From positions 434,001 to 498,000 of the forward strand of contig NZ_LR738855.1 in NCBI RefSeq assembly GCF_902702935.1: a stretch of DNA of 64,000 bases. The letters are read 5' to 3'. The DNA is from Corynebacterium rouxii (GTDB taxonomy: Bacteria > Actinomycetota > Actinomycetes > Mycobacteriales > Mycobacteriaceae). How positions within the stretch are numbered: the first letter of the stretch is position 1; the number at the start of each line of letters is the position of its first letter. Both the position numbers and the translations under genes were made by a program. Positions 50,182 to 58,851 of the stretch are shown in pieces. Below the pieces are notes generated by a model that was not told the origin of the DNA, made no database searches, and saw nothing but the letters and a program-made list of their open reading frames with translations.

Positions 50182-50739
50182 CTATTCTTTTAGTGCTCTG
50201 ACCCGCAGAAACAGGAATGTACTCCCATTGGCCACTGAAGCTATCACAATACCCGATAGATCCAAAAAAGGGGGAGTGCCTACACCTGTAATCACCTTAA
50301 TGGCTTCTAATGCCATAGCAGATCCGACAACTCCTGACTCAGCGCAATTAGGCACGTCTCCAGGAAGTGGAGGATAGGGGAACACATCTTCATACGATAA
50401 GCACATCCACTCCGCAAGTAATCTCCAAGGAATCAGGCCAAGAAAAACGATCGTTGATCGTTGTGACTTCGCATTCAGGATTGAGATCCTTCAAGCGCTG
50501 AGCAGCTGATTCCACCTTTGGTTGCCCAATGCAATTACTTGAATGAACGATTTGCCTTTGCAAATTAGAAATATCTACTATGGCGGCATCAATAATCGTA
50601 ATGTGGCCAACTCCCGCTGCTGCGAGATAAAGTGCAACCGGTGAACCTAAACCACCAGCTCCGATGCATAACACATGGGCATTTTTTAACGTGTGAGCGA
50701 AACCTGCCGTGAATAACGTGGATTATTCGCTAAGGACAT
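50182..50739 (-). pseudogene. MoeB/ThiF-type adenylyltransferase, internally deleted
   Basis: On the minus strand the ATG at 50739 begins MSLANNPRYSRQVSL, the family start, and then hits a stop. In another frame VLCIGAGGLGSPVALYLAAA (the ATP-binding loop) to VDVLIV is readable (50674-50390). A third piece (YEDVFPYPPLPGDVPNCAES to 50182) is the C-terminal half with one zinc-type cysteine. About 35-40 codons of the centre, including the region before the catalytic cysteine, are missing. The protein would activate MoaD or ThiS in molybdopterin or thiamine synthesis. It is certainly dead. The start overlaps the stop of a moaE remnant. Confidence 0.8.
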
Positions 50740-50910
50740 TACACACCGACCCACTGGGTAGACCCATCTGACATAAGCTGTTCATTCCAAATAGGAACCT
50801 GGGTTTTCATCGCATCGGCAAAAACTTGTGCTTGAACATAATCAGGGTCGGGGCCGGAATGAGAACAACAATGATGGTGTTGTTGAGGTTCATGATATGA
50901 GAAATAAGTG
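50739..50910 (-). pseudogene. C-terminal remnant resembling molybdopterin synthase subunit MoaE
   Basis: The minus-strand frame that ends at 50739 reads VQAQVFADAMKTQVPIWNEQ followed by MSDGSTQWVGV, close to the MoaE C-terminus (the K.PIWK.E...G..WVG end). Upstream of it is an odd His/Cys-rich stretch (HEPQQHHHCCSHSGPDPDY) back to a stop near 50908. The N-terminal part is not recognisable. Its TAA overlaps the ATG of the moeB remnant (TAATG), so the two were once a coupled moaE-moeB operon. Confidence 0.5.
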
Positions 50911-51056
50911 GATCAAGCACCGCAATCCCATCTCGGCACCCGCCCCTGTGGTCCTAGAAGAGTCATAACAAAGGTTTTATCTGCATGGATTCCGGCGACA
51001 CAACGGCTTGCAACCACAGTATCAACAGACTCAAGACCCTTATTCCAAAATGCTTA

Positions 51057-51079
51057 GGAACAAAACCTAGGGCACTTCA
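51057..51079. repeat. Solo right-hand terminus of the 5481-type IS
   Basis: The 23 bases GGAACAAAACCTAGGGCACT and on to TCA match the right inverted repeat of the 5481-6407 element at 22 of 23 positions when compared with the complement of its left end. No transposase sequence that I can recognise adjoins it. Confidence 0.7.
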
Positions 51080-51092
51080 TATAGTGGATAAC

Positions 51093-51136
51093 CAAAACCC
51101 TCCCTTGCTTATCGTGAAAGTGACAAGTAGGGAGGG
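51093..51136 (-). terminator. Terminator of the siaEFGI-nanA operon
   Basis: On the minus strand, CCCTCCCT (complement of 51129-51136) pairs with AGGGAGGG (complement of 51098-51105) and is followed by TTTTGG. It lies 12 bases after the nanA stop. Confidence 0.7.
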
Positions 51137-51147
51137 AAAAAGGATTT

Positions 51148-52068
51148 TTAGAGGACCTCGGTGGCCTTTAAGATTTCAGCGATTGCATCGCGGGACGGGG
51201 CGTCGTCGATAGGTGCCAATGGCATGGACATCAGGTTCGAGGAGAAGATACCCATGAGCTCGAGGGCGGTCTTGAAGGACCCGACACCTGCTGCTGGGCC
51301 AACCTTGCCGATAGGCTGGAAGACGATCTCGAACAGGGCAGCGAGGCGATCTTGTTCCTTCTGGACGGTAGCCCAGTCGCCGGCCTCTGCAGCCTTCCAC
51401 ATGCGGACGTAGCCGGCGGGATCGACGTTGCCAAGACCTGGGACACAGCCGTCGGCACCTGCGATGAATGCGCCGTCGACTACTGCCTCGTGGCCGGTGA
51501 GCAGGGTTAGTGGGGAACCTGCCTTCTTGTTCAGCATGACAAGGCGGCGGAAGGAGACGTCGTCGCCAGAGGAATCCTTAACGCCTGCCAGAACACCCTC
51601 GGAACCCAACTTGACCAGCAGCTCAGGGGAGAGCTTAGTGTGTACGCACACGGGGATATCGTAAGCGATAACAGGAAGCGACGTTACTGCGGCAACTGCG
51701 CGGAAGTGAGACTCGACCTCTGCAGGTCCACAGATAGCGTAGAAGGGGGCGGTGGCTACGATAGCGTCTACACCGGCCTCCTCGGCAGCCTTGATGTGGC
51801 CTAGCATGCGGTTGACCTGCATATCGATCACGCCCGCGTAGACAGGCACACGACCAGCTGCGATACGGACAATTTCGCGGATGACAGTTGCGCGGTCTTC
51901 GTCAGACAAGAAGGCAACCTCGCCGGAAGAACCCAGAGCGAACAGGCCGTCAACGCCACCGGCGATGAGGTGCTCAACGAGGCGCTCGAGAGCTTCGAAA
52001 TCGATGCTGCGATCGGACTTCATGGGGGTGAGTACTGGTGGGATGATTCCCTTAACGATGGAAGACAT
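51148..52068 (-). CDS. nanA: N-acetylneuraminate lyase (DapA/NanA family)
   Basis: A 306-residue class I aldolase. The Schiff-base lysine is K164 (AGVKDSSGDD), the catalytic tyrosine is Y136 (VIAYDIPV), and the substrate carboxylate loop is GSSGE at 46-50. The fold alone would also fit dihydrodipicolinate synthase, but the location directly after the sialic-acid transporter genes makes cleavage of N-acetylneuraminate to ManNAc and pyruvate the likely reaction. It is the last gene of the siaEFGI-nanA operon, 33 bases after siaI, with AGGAAAAATCC before the start. Confidence 0.87.
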   Translation of the reverse strand: MSSIVKGIIPPVLTPMKSDRSIDFEALERLVEHLIAGGVDGLFALGSSGEVAFLSDEDRATVIREIVRIAAGRVPVYAGVIDMQVNRMLGHIKAAEEAGVDAIVATAPFYAICGPAEVESHFRAVAAVTSLPVIAYDIPVCVHTKLSPELLVKLGSEGVLAGVKDSSGDDVSFRRLVMLNKKAGSPLTLLTGHEAVVDGAFIAGADGCVPGLGNVDPAGYVRMWKAAEAGDWATVQKEQDRLAALFEIVFQPIGKVGPAAGVGSFKTALELMGIFSSNLMSMPLAPIDDAPSRDAIAEILKATEVL

Positions 52069-52101
52069 GATAGGAAAAATCCTTTCAAAAAAGCGTAAGT
52101 T

Positions 52102-52935
52102 TTAGAGGAATGACGGGGTAGCTGCGAGCAACGTGCGAGTGTAATCCGTCTTAGGGGCGGCAAAGAGCTGCTCAGTAGGTTGCTCTTCCAAAATCTCACC
52201 TTTATACATAACGCACATGCGGTCTGAGATGTAACGAACAGTGTTGATGTCGTGGGAGATGAAAACCAAGCCGAGGCCCAGCTCAGTGCGCAGGTCAGAG
52301 AGCAGGTTGAGCACCTGAGCGCGAACGGAGACATCCAATGCGGAGGTGGGCTCGTCGGCGATGATGAGATCAGGTTCGAGCGCTAACGCACGAGCAATAG
52401 CAACACGCTGGCGCTGACCACCAGAAATCTGACGAGGCAGCACGTCGAGCGCCGATTGTGGCAAACCAACGAGGCTTAACAACACCTGCACGCGGGTAAG
52501 GCGTTCTGCCTCGGTGCCGATCTTGTGCACGCGCAGCGGATCAAGGAGCTGTTCCTTCACCGTCATACGAGGGTTCAAAGCGGTAGCTGGGTCTTGGAAC
52601 ACCACGGAGATCGCACGGCCGAGCTCCTTGCGCTGATGGCCGCTGCCGGTCATCTTGGTTCCATTGAAGAATACTTCGCCGCTGGTTGGCTTTTGCAGAC
52701 CAACCATCACGCGGGCCAACGTGGACTTACCGCAGCCGGATTCGCCCACAATGCCCACGACCTCGCCACGATCGACGTGGAAGTTCACGTTCTTGTTGGC
52801 GTGAACCGTATCGGGGCGAAACAGTTTGCCGGTACGAGTCTTGTGAATAACGTTGACGTCTTTGAGCTCAATTAGGGGGACATCGGAGCTGCGTCCGGTG
52901 AGACGTTCTCGAGACTGTTTCACATGGTTCGACAT
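52102..52935 (-). CDS. siaI: Sialic acid ABC transporter, second ATPase (OppF-like)
   Basis: A 277-residue ATPase of the oligopeptide/dipeptide (OppF) type. Walker A is GESGCGKST, the signature is ISGGQRQRVAIARAL, and Walker B is DLIIADEPTSALD. It pairs with the ATPase half of the fused protein at 52941-54929, with a 5-base gap. The gene order matches the siaEFGI cluster of C. glutamicum, and the linked catabolic genes support sialic acid rather than peptides as substrate. The symbol is by analogy. Confidence 0.82.
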   Translation of the reverse strand: MSNHVKQSRERLTGRSSDVPLIELKDVNVIHKTRTGKLFRPDTVHANKNVNFHVDRGEVVGIVGESGCGKSTLARVMVGLQKPTSGEVFFNGTKMTGSGHQRKELGRAISVVFQDPATALNPRMTVKEQLLDPLRVHKIGTEAERLTRVQVLLSLVGLPQSALDVLPRQISGGQRQRVAIARALALEPDLIIADEPTSALDVSVRAQVLNLLSDLRTELGLGLVFISHDINTVRYISDRMCVMYKGEILEEQPTEQLFAAPKTDYTRTLLAATPSFL

Positions 52936-52940
52936 GATGA

Positions 52941-54929
52941 CTATTCTCCTTTGCTCTGCATCGCTGCTAGGAGCTCATCGGTAGCAGCCCAGCGGTGGGT
53001 GGACGTTCCGTCGATAGCACGCATGACTGGCTTCTGGTTGAGGCCAAGCTGTGGGTGGCTAGAACGCGGTGCGAAGCGGTCGCCAGCAACAAACTCACGA
53101 GGGCTTGGAACCGTACCAGGCACCTGGTAGAGGCGAGATGCGCCGGATTCGATGGACAGCACAGCGCCGAGGAGGCCGCGGGTGTATTCGTGGTGTGGAT
53201 CGGCAAGTAGCTCGCGGGTGTGGCCCTGCTCGACAACCTGACCTGCGTACATGACGGTGATCTTGTGCGCGAGCTTAGCAACCAGCGCAAGGTCGTGGCT
53301 GACGAAGATCATAGAGAAGCCGAGCTTTTCGCGCAGCTCGTTGAGCAGATCCACCACTTGGTGTTGCACGGTGACGTCGAGAGCCGTGGTGGGCTCGTCG
53401 GCAATGAGCAAGCGAGGATTGCGGGTCAACGCCATAGCGATGAGTACGCGCTGGCGTTGGCCACCGGAAAGCTCGTGAGGGTAAGACTTCAGGGTACGAA
53501 CTGGATCCAAGCCCACAAGCTCCATGAGCTCTTCTGCGGTGCGTTTGCCGCCACGGCGAATCAGCTGGTTGAGCTGGGTGCTAATCAGCATCGAGGGGTT
53601 CAAGGAACTGAGTGCATCCTGGTAGATCATGGCCATGTCGTGGCCGCGCAGTGCGTTGCGCTCGTCAGCGGACATTTCCAACAGGTTCTTGCCGCCGTAG
53701 AGGATCTCACCGGTGATAACAGCGGTTGGAGGCAACAGACCCATGATGGTCATAGCGATCAAGGACTTACCACAACCGGACTCGCCAACTAGACCCATGG
53801 TTTCGCCTGGTGCGACGGTGAAGTTGACTTTGTCCACGATCTTGACATCGCCGTGAGCGTTCGGGAACGCGATGCTGAGGTCCTTGACCACGATCAGAGG
53901 TTCTTCGCCGCGGGTGTAGTTTAGGCGACGATCCTCCGACATTTCCGCATCACGCAGCTTAGCCAGCGAAGTGTTCAAAGCCTTGGCGGCTTCTTCCTCA
54001 GTGGTATGACCCAAGGTGTTGCGCTTGTCGATCGTAGGATCATTGTCGGAAACAGCTGCGGTGCGCTTGATACGAGGCGAAGCCATGGCATCGGTCAGGC
54101 CCTCGGACAGAATGTTCAAAGCGAGCACTGTCAGCAGAATCATCAAACCTGGGAAGAACGTAGGCCACCATGCACCGGAGAGCAGAAGCTGCTTGCCGTC
54201 GGCCAAGATGTTGCCCCATGAAGGCTCTGGTGGCTTCACACCAGCGTTAATGAAGGACAAGGAAGCTTCGAAGACGATAGCGTCTGCAACCAGCACGGTA
54301 GCGAACACGGCGATAGGAGCAATTGTATTGCGTGCAACGTGCTTGAGGAGGATGTGAGGGATACGAGCGCCCATCACCTTGGCGGCAGCAACGTAGTCCT
54401 CGCCAAACTCGCTCAAGATATTAGCGCGAACCACACGAGACAACTGTGGGACGTACAGGAAGCCGATGGCAAACACCAGCACAGGAAGCGAGGTGCCGAA
54501 CACTGCGACGAACACGGCTGCCAAAGCGATGCCTGGGAAGGACATAATGATGTCCAAAATGCGCATCAAAACTTCGGAGACAACCTTGCCGCCAGTAGCA
54601 GCAACGGAACCGAGAACAGCGGCAGCTGCGAGAGCTGCTGCGGTAGCGCACAAGCCGATGACGAGGGAGGAACGGGCGCCGAAGGCGACGCGAGCAAAAA
54701 TGTCACGACCGATGGCGTCAGTACCGAACCAGTGCTCACCACTTGGCGGCTGAACTGGGGTAGAAGATGCGAGAGGGTCATAGCTGGAGATCAATGGCGC
54801 AAAGATAGCTATTGCAGCGATGAGAGCGAGGAAGATCAAAGCGATCTTAGAGGCTACAGGCAGGGACTTAAGACCGGTAAAACGGTGGCCTGCTTTGGTT
54901 TCGAGGTTTTCTGTCAGGTTGCGTCGCAT
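52941..54929 (-). CDS. siaG: Sialic acid ABC transporter, permease fused to ATPase
   Basis: A 662-residue fusion. Residues 1-290 or so are a DppC-type permease with six helices (IALIFLALIAAIAIFAPLIS first; the EAA-like loop is AAKVMGARIPHILLKHVARN). A linker of about 60 residues leads to a DppD-type ATPase from about 350 to the end (Walker A GESGCGKS, signature LSGGQRQRVLIAMAL, Walker B LLIADEPTTALD). The same fusion is known in the C. glutamicum siaEFGI transporter and is uncommon elsewhere. Its start overlaps the stop of siaF by one base. No frameshift or stop is seen, so the fusion is real. Confidence 0.85.
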   Translation of the reverse strand: MRRNLTENLETKAGHRFTGLKSLPVASKIALIFLALIAAIAIFAPLISSYDPLASSTPVQPPSGEHWFGTDAIGRDIFARVAFGARSSLVIGLCATAAALAAAAVLGSVAATGGKVVSEVLMRILDIIMSFPGIALAAVFVAVFGTSLPVLVFAIGFLYVPQLSRVVRANILSEFGEDYVAAAKVMGARIPHILLKHVARNTIAPIAVFATVLVADAIVFEASLSFINAGVKPPEPSWGNILADGKQLLLSGAWWPTFFPGLMILLTVLALNILSEGLTDAMASPRIKRTAAVSDNDPTIDKRNTLGHTTEEEAAKALNTSLAKLRDAEMSEDRRLNYTRGEEPLIVVKDLSIAFPNAHGDVKIVDKVNFTVAPGETMGLVGESGCGKSLIAMTIMGLLPPTAVITGEILYGGKNLLEMSADERNALRGHDMAMIYQDALSSLNPSMLISTQLNQLIRRGGKRTAEELMELVGLDPVRTLKSYPHELSGGQRQRVLIAMALTRNPRLLIADEPTTALDVTVQHQVVDLLNELREKLGFSMIFVSHDLALVAKLAHKITVMYAGQVVEQGHTRELLADPHHEYTRGLLGAVLSIESGASRLYQVPGTVPSPREFVAGDRFAPRSSHPQLGLNQKPVMRAIDGTSTHRWAATDELLAAMQSKGE

Positions 54930-55894
54930 TAGATGCTCCTGATGCGTGGGTTGACGAGCACGTACAGCATGTCAACGATGATGTTAATGATGATGAAGGC
55001 CACGGCCACGGTAAGTGTTACGCCCTGGACGAGGAAGACGTCGTTACGCGTCACACCGTCGAGGATCAGCTGACCCATAGCCTGGATGTTGAAGATGATT
55101 TCGATGATCACGGCGCCACCCATGAGGTAGCCGACGCGGAGGCCGAGAACCGTAATGGGGGTAATCAAAGCATTGCGCAAAACATTTCGAGAAATAACTT
55201 CTGACTTCGGGATACCCGAACCAATTGCGGTACGGACATAGTCCTTATCGAGCTCTTCCACCATGGCTGTACGCACAACACGAGTCAACGAGCCGGCAAC
55301 CGGAACGCCGAGGGCGAATGCCGGAAGGAAGATGTTGTTGAAGTAGATCTGGGGGTTTTCCGTCATCTTGGTCCAGCCGGTGACAAGGGCAGGGAATAGG
55401 CCCCACGCGCCGGGGATGGTGCCCAACCACTGGATGAGCAAGATAGCCAACCAGAAGGAAGGAGTTGCAAGCGCTGCGATAGAAACGACACGGATGACCT
55501 GGTCAGGCCAGCGATCACGGTACAAGGCTGCGATAACGCCGAAGATGAGAGCGAACACAACTGCGATGAGCAGGCCCCACATGGTCAGCTGCAAGGTGAT
55601 AGGGAATGCGCGGGCTACAACGTCGGTGACGGGGGTGTTACCGGTGGTGGTGCCCAAGTCGCCGTGCAACATGTCGCCGAGGAAGTGGAAATAACGGACA
55701 AGGAGGGGATCGTTGAGGCCGTGGGATTCCCGGTACTCTTCGAGAGCTTCAAGCGATGCTGTTTCACCGAGGGCCAAACGGGCTGGGTCGGCGGGGCTGA
55801 AGGACATGATGAAGAATACGAGGAACGTCACACCGAGAATCATGATCGGCAACGCGACGAGGCGCCTACCAATCAGACGAAGGAGGTTAGACAT
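54929..55894 (-). CDS. siaF: Sialic acid ABC transporter permease (DppB-like)
   Basis: A 321-residue permease with six helices. The opening RRLVALPIMILGVTFLVFFI and the EAA-like loop (VRTAIGSGIPKSEVISRNVL) are typical of the DppB group. It forms the channel with the permease half of siaG. The 239-base gap from siaE holds a strong hairpin at 56005-56050, which may lower its expression relative to the binding protein. Confidence 0.84.
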   Translation of the reverse strand: MSNLLRLIGRRLVALPIMILGVTFLVFFIMSFSPADPARLALGETASLEALEEYRESHGLNDPLLVRYFHFLGDMLHGDLGTTTGNTPVTDVVARAFPITLQLTMWGLLIAVVFALIFGVIAALYRDRWPDQVIRVVSIAALATPSFWLAILLIQWLGTIPGAWGLFPALVTGWTKMTENPQIYFNNIFLPAFALGVPVAGSLTRVVRTAMVEELDKDYVRTAIGSGIPKSEVISRNVLRNALITPITVLGLRVGYLMGGAVIIEIIFNIQAMGQLILDGVTRNDVFLVQGVTLTVAVAFIIINIIVDMLYVLVNPRIRSI

Positions 55895-56004
55895 GTGCGT
55901 AATCCTGACTATCGGAACTGTTATCTGCAGCTAAGGTCGCTGAACCACGTACATTGCGTGCAACCAATTGAGGGGGTTGGGATATCTTATTCAGCGCTTG
56001 CTGG

Positions 56005-56050
56005 ACGAAAAATGTTTGCCGGTGGCCGTGCTATTTATGCCACCGGCAAA
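56005..56050 (-). terminator. Intergenic hairpin between siaE and siaF, likely partial terminator
   Basis: A 12-bp perfect stem (TTTGCCGGTGGC at 56015-56026 with its complement at 56039-56050) is followed on the minus strand by a short T-run (ATTTTTC). The position just after the binding-protein gene fits an attenuator that yields more SiaE than membrane components. Confidence 0.65.
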
Positions 56051-56133
56051 GAGGTGAGAGGTGGCGGGTTCCCCCTAGTGCCCTATCTAGGCGATGTGTG
56101 GAAAAGATTGGGAGCCAGGGGGAAGATTGTGTG

Positions 56134-57756
56134 CTACTGAGTGGTGCCAACACCCGAGAAGCTCAGGCCGGTCAGGGAGATCGGCTTAAAGTCAACCAAC
56201 GTGCTTGCATCCCATGCGGTCGGTGCCTTGCGGTGGAACAGCGGGTAGAGAGGAACGTTCTCGGAGATGATGTCGAGAGCCTCGTGCCACTTGCTCTTCT
56301 GCTCGGACTCGCTGGTAGTTGTAAGACCTGCGTCGAGGACCTCTTGAAGCTTGGTGTAAGCTTCGGTGCCCTTCCAGTGCATACGAGTATCGGTCCAAGT
56401 GTCTCCGGAGTACCACCAGCGCATGAGCAGGTCAGGGTCGGTGCCGAATACGGATGGGTCGCCAGGTGCGATCACAACGTCGTAAGCCTCCGGCTTGCCG
56501 TCGATGGTGTTGTAAACATCCGAGGACTTCTTCTCGGTGAAGTCGACCTGAATGCCCAAAGCGGTGAGGGATTCCTGAATCAAGGGGGTGCACTTCTTAA
56601 CCCAGTCGTGGTCGGTGCACAGCATGCGCAGCTTGGTAAGGCCAGTCTCCTTGAACAAAGCCTTTGCCTTTTCTGCATCGTGCGAGTAGACAACCTTGGC
56701 CTCGTGGTACTGAGGGTGCTCCTTGTGGAGGAAGGAGGTAGGTGCGGTTGCCTGGCCGAGCAGAGCGGTCTTGATGACCTTGTCTATGTCGATGCCATAG
56801 AGGAATGCTTGGCGGTTCTTCAAGTCGCTAAATGGGTTGGACTTGTCGTTGTTGAACATCGCGAACAACAAGCCGAAGCCCTGGACGGATTCCACAGTGT
56901 GGGTGCCCTTGAGCTGGTCGATGGAGAGGTAAGGAACCGAGTCGATTGCCTGGACGGACTTGGACTGCAAGGCATTGGTACGGGTGGAAGCATCTGGGAT
57001 GATCTGCCAAACCATGTTCTTTGCGCGAGCTGGCTTAGGGCCGTTGTAATCCTCGAAACGCTCGAACTTCACGGTCTTAGAGGTACCGCCGTTGTCGGTC
57101 ATCTTGTAAGGGCCGGAACCGATTGGGTTAGCGGAGAATGCGTCAGCATCCTTTTCGACGGCTGCCTTAGGAACGATCTTGACAACTGCAAGGCGGCTAG
57201 CAAAAACGCCCGTCTCGGTGGAGAGCTTGAAGATGACGGTCTTGTCGTCCTTCTTCTCTACGCTGGTGATGAACGGAATGAAGGAGGCGTACAGGCTCTT
57301 GTTGGCCTTGTCCAAAACGCGCTCGAAGGAAAAGACAACGTCATCGGCGGTGACTGCGCTGCCATCGTGGAACTTGGCGCCGTCGCGAAGCGTGACCTCA
57401 ACCTCAGTGCCGTTAGCCTTTGGCATTTCCTTAGCCAAAGCTGCGTAAGTCTCGCCGGTTGCTGGGTCAATTTCGGTCAGGCCTTCGAGAGTGTGCCAGT
57501 TGGCAGCAACCGTCAGTGCGGCAGTGGTGGACATTGGGTCATAGCCATTGGTGCCCAATTCATAAGAGATTGCTGCGTTAATGGTGCCATCGTTATTGGC
57601 GGAGCCGGCTGCTGCTTGGCTGCCGGATGCGGAAGAACCGCTGTTATCGGGGGCACACGCCGAGAGGGTGGCGGCGAAGCCTGCTGCGAGTCCGACTGCG
57701 CCGGAGATCTTGAAGAAATCGCGGCGAGAGTAGCGGCGCTGTGAATCCATGCTCAT
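56134..57756 (-). CDS. siaE: Sialic acid-binding lipoprotein (SBP family 5)
   Basis: A 540-residue extracellular solute-binding protein of the peptide/nickel (SBP_bac_5) family. The start is the ATG at 57756 with AAAGGAAAC upstream; the track frame to 57789 is discarded. The N-terminus has both a twin-arginine motif (SRRDFFK) and a lipobox with LSAC at about residues 30-33, so it is a Tat-exported lipoprotein. The family core begins ISYELGTNGYDPMSTTAALT. The linked nan/nag genes indicate sialic acid as ligand. It is the first gene of its operon, with an operator-like palindrome in its promoter. Confidence 0.85.
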   Translation of the reverse strand: MSMDSQRRYSRRDFFKISGAVGLAAGFAATLSACAPDNSGSSASGSQAAAGSANNDGTINAAISYELGTNGYDPMSTTAALTVAANWHTLEGLTEIDPATGETYAALAKEMPKANGTEVEVTLRDGAKFHDGSAVTADDVVFSFERVLDKANKSLYASFIPFITSVEKKDDKTVIFKLSTETGVFASRLAVVKIVPKAAVEKDADAFSANPIGSGPYKMTDNGGTSKTVKFERFEDYNGPKPARAKNMVWQIIPDASTRTNALQSKSVQAIDSVPYLSIDQLKGTHTVESVQGFGLLFAMFNNDKSNPFSDLKNRQAFLYGIDIDKVIKTALLGQATAPTSFLHKEHPQYHEAKVVYSHDAEKAKALFKETGLTKLRMLCTDHDWVKKCTPLIQESLTALGIQVDFTEKKSSDVYNTIDGKPEAYDVVIAPGDPSVFGTDPDLLMRWWYSGDTWTDTRMHWKGTEAYTKLQEVLDAGLTTTSESEQKSKWHEALDIISENVPLYPLFHRKAPTAWDASTLVDFKPISLTGLSFSGVGTTQ

Positions 57757-58089
57757 AGGAGTTTCCTTTCCCAAGTGAGGAATTAGCATCGACGGTCGAT
57801 CTACAAAGCATCCTACATCAGACGTCTGATGTCAGGGGTGAAAATGTGTTAACATCACACCTGAAAGCCACGGATCGAGCATTCTCAACCCCCATTCCAT
57901 TGTGGTTAGGCATGTCCAGGCAGAGCAGTGACATGGTGAAACGGGAGGCCAACGGTCTGCGACACAGTACTTGTGAAAGTGATTCTCACCGATTACTAGG
58001 GGTAAACATCGCAACCCCCCAAAAACCAGTGATTTATCTCTCCTCAAAGTCAGCAACAAAGTACCCCTGTACGGAACCAAGGAGTCACC
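57757..58089. promoter_or_regulatory. Divergent siaE-nanR control region with NanR-like operator
   Basis: No gene is present. A perfect 18-bp palindrome ACATCAGACGTCTGATGT lies at 57815-57832. On the minus strand it directly adjoins a -10 box TAGGAT (57815-57810, sharing one base), so it fills the spacer and -35 region of the siaE promoter. A regulator bound there would block transcription. NanR, encoded next to it, is the obvious candidate. The nanR side has a GGAG ribosome site but no clear promoter that I can define. Confidence 0.7.
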
Positions 58090-58851
58090 GTGAAGGACCA
58101 TTTAGGGAGCAGCTTCGGCAAAAACCCCACCGTCTTAGCCATTGAAAACTACATACGTGAAAACGGCCTTACCCCAGGAGACGTACTCCCCTCAGAGGCC
58201 GCCATCTGTGAACACCTAGGTGTATCCCGCTCCTCAGTACGAGAAGCCATGAGAACCTTGGCGTCCCTTGATGTTGTAGAAATTCGCCATGGGCACGGAA
58301 CCTACGTTGGAAAAATGTCCATGGCTCCACTCGTCAACGGCATGGTCCTCAGGCTGACGCTCAACGAAAAATCCGCGATCGAAAACCTCCAACATGTAGT
58401 AGGTATGCGCATCGCCCTCGACCGCAACAACGCTAAAGAACTCGCCGCCTATTACAAAGGACGTGAAACCCCCAAGCTCGACCAAATCGTGGAAGAAATG
58501 AAAATCCAATTCGAGCGCGGCGAATCCTTTGAACACCAAGACTTCCTCTTCCACCAACTGCTCAACAACCATCTCTCCAACCCGCTCATGCAGGAATTTT
58601 CCATGGCACTGTGGGAAATTCACACCCGCGTTGTGCCACGGTTGGGACTACGCGACCCCGAAGACATCTCCAACACTGTCCAAGCACACGCACACATGGT
58701 AGAAGCGCTGCGTGCGGGAGACGTCGACAGGCTGCTAGAAACCATCGACGAGCACTACCAGCCACTGCTCAGCATCCTAGAGAAGAAACGCCAATACGTC
58801 GAACAAACAGAGCACGCAGCTGAATCCCAGAAAGGCACCCCCCACCTATGA
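58090..58851 (+). CDS. nanR: GntR/FCD-family regulator of sialic acid genes
   Basis: A 253-residue regulator of the FadR (FCD) subfamily. The winged HTH (residues 10-75) has PGDVLPSEAAICEHLGVSRS and the SVREAMRTLASLDVVEIRHG wing region. The FCD ligand-binding domain follows (about 95-225), with HQDFLFHQLLNNHLSNPLM. It is divergent from siaE and overlaps nanK by 4 bases, so it is cotranscribed with the catabolic genes. By analogy with C. glutamicum NanR it should repress both units and be released by an amino-sugar phosphate. The GTG start is supported by GGAGTCACC. Confidence 0.86.
   Translation: MKDHLGSSFGKNPTVLAIENYIRENGLTPGDVLPSEAAICEHLGVSRSSVREAMRTLASLDVVEIRHGHGTYVGKMSMAPLVNGMVLRLTLNEKSAIENLQHVVGMRIALDRNNAKELAAYYKGRETPKLDQIVEEMKIQFERGESFEHQDFLFHQLLNNHLSNPLMQEFSMALWEIHTRVVPRLGLRDPEDISNTVQAHAHMVEALRAGDVDRLLETIDEHYQPLLSILEKKRQYVEQTEHAAESQKGTPHL

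Noticed and set aside
50135..50377. 80-codon plus-strand ORF after the asparaginase gene
   Set aside because: The opposite strand encodes a clear ThiF/MoeB C-terminal fragment, which explains the openness.
56098..57744. 548-codon plus-strand frame opposite siaE
   Set aside because: siaE on the minus strand has a signal sequence, family features and operon context; the plus frame has none.
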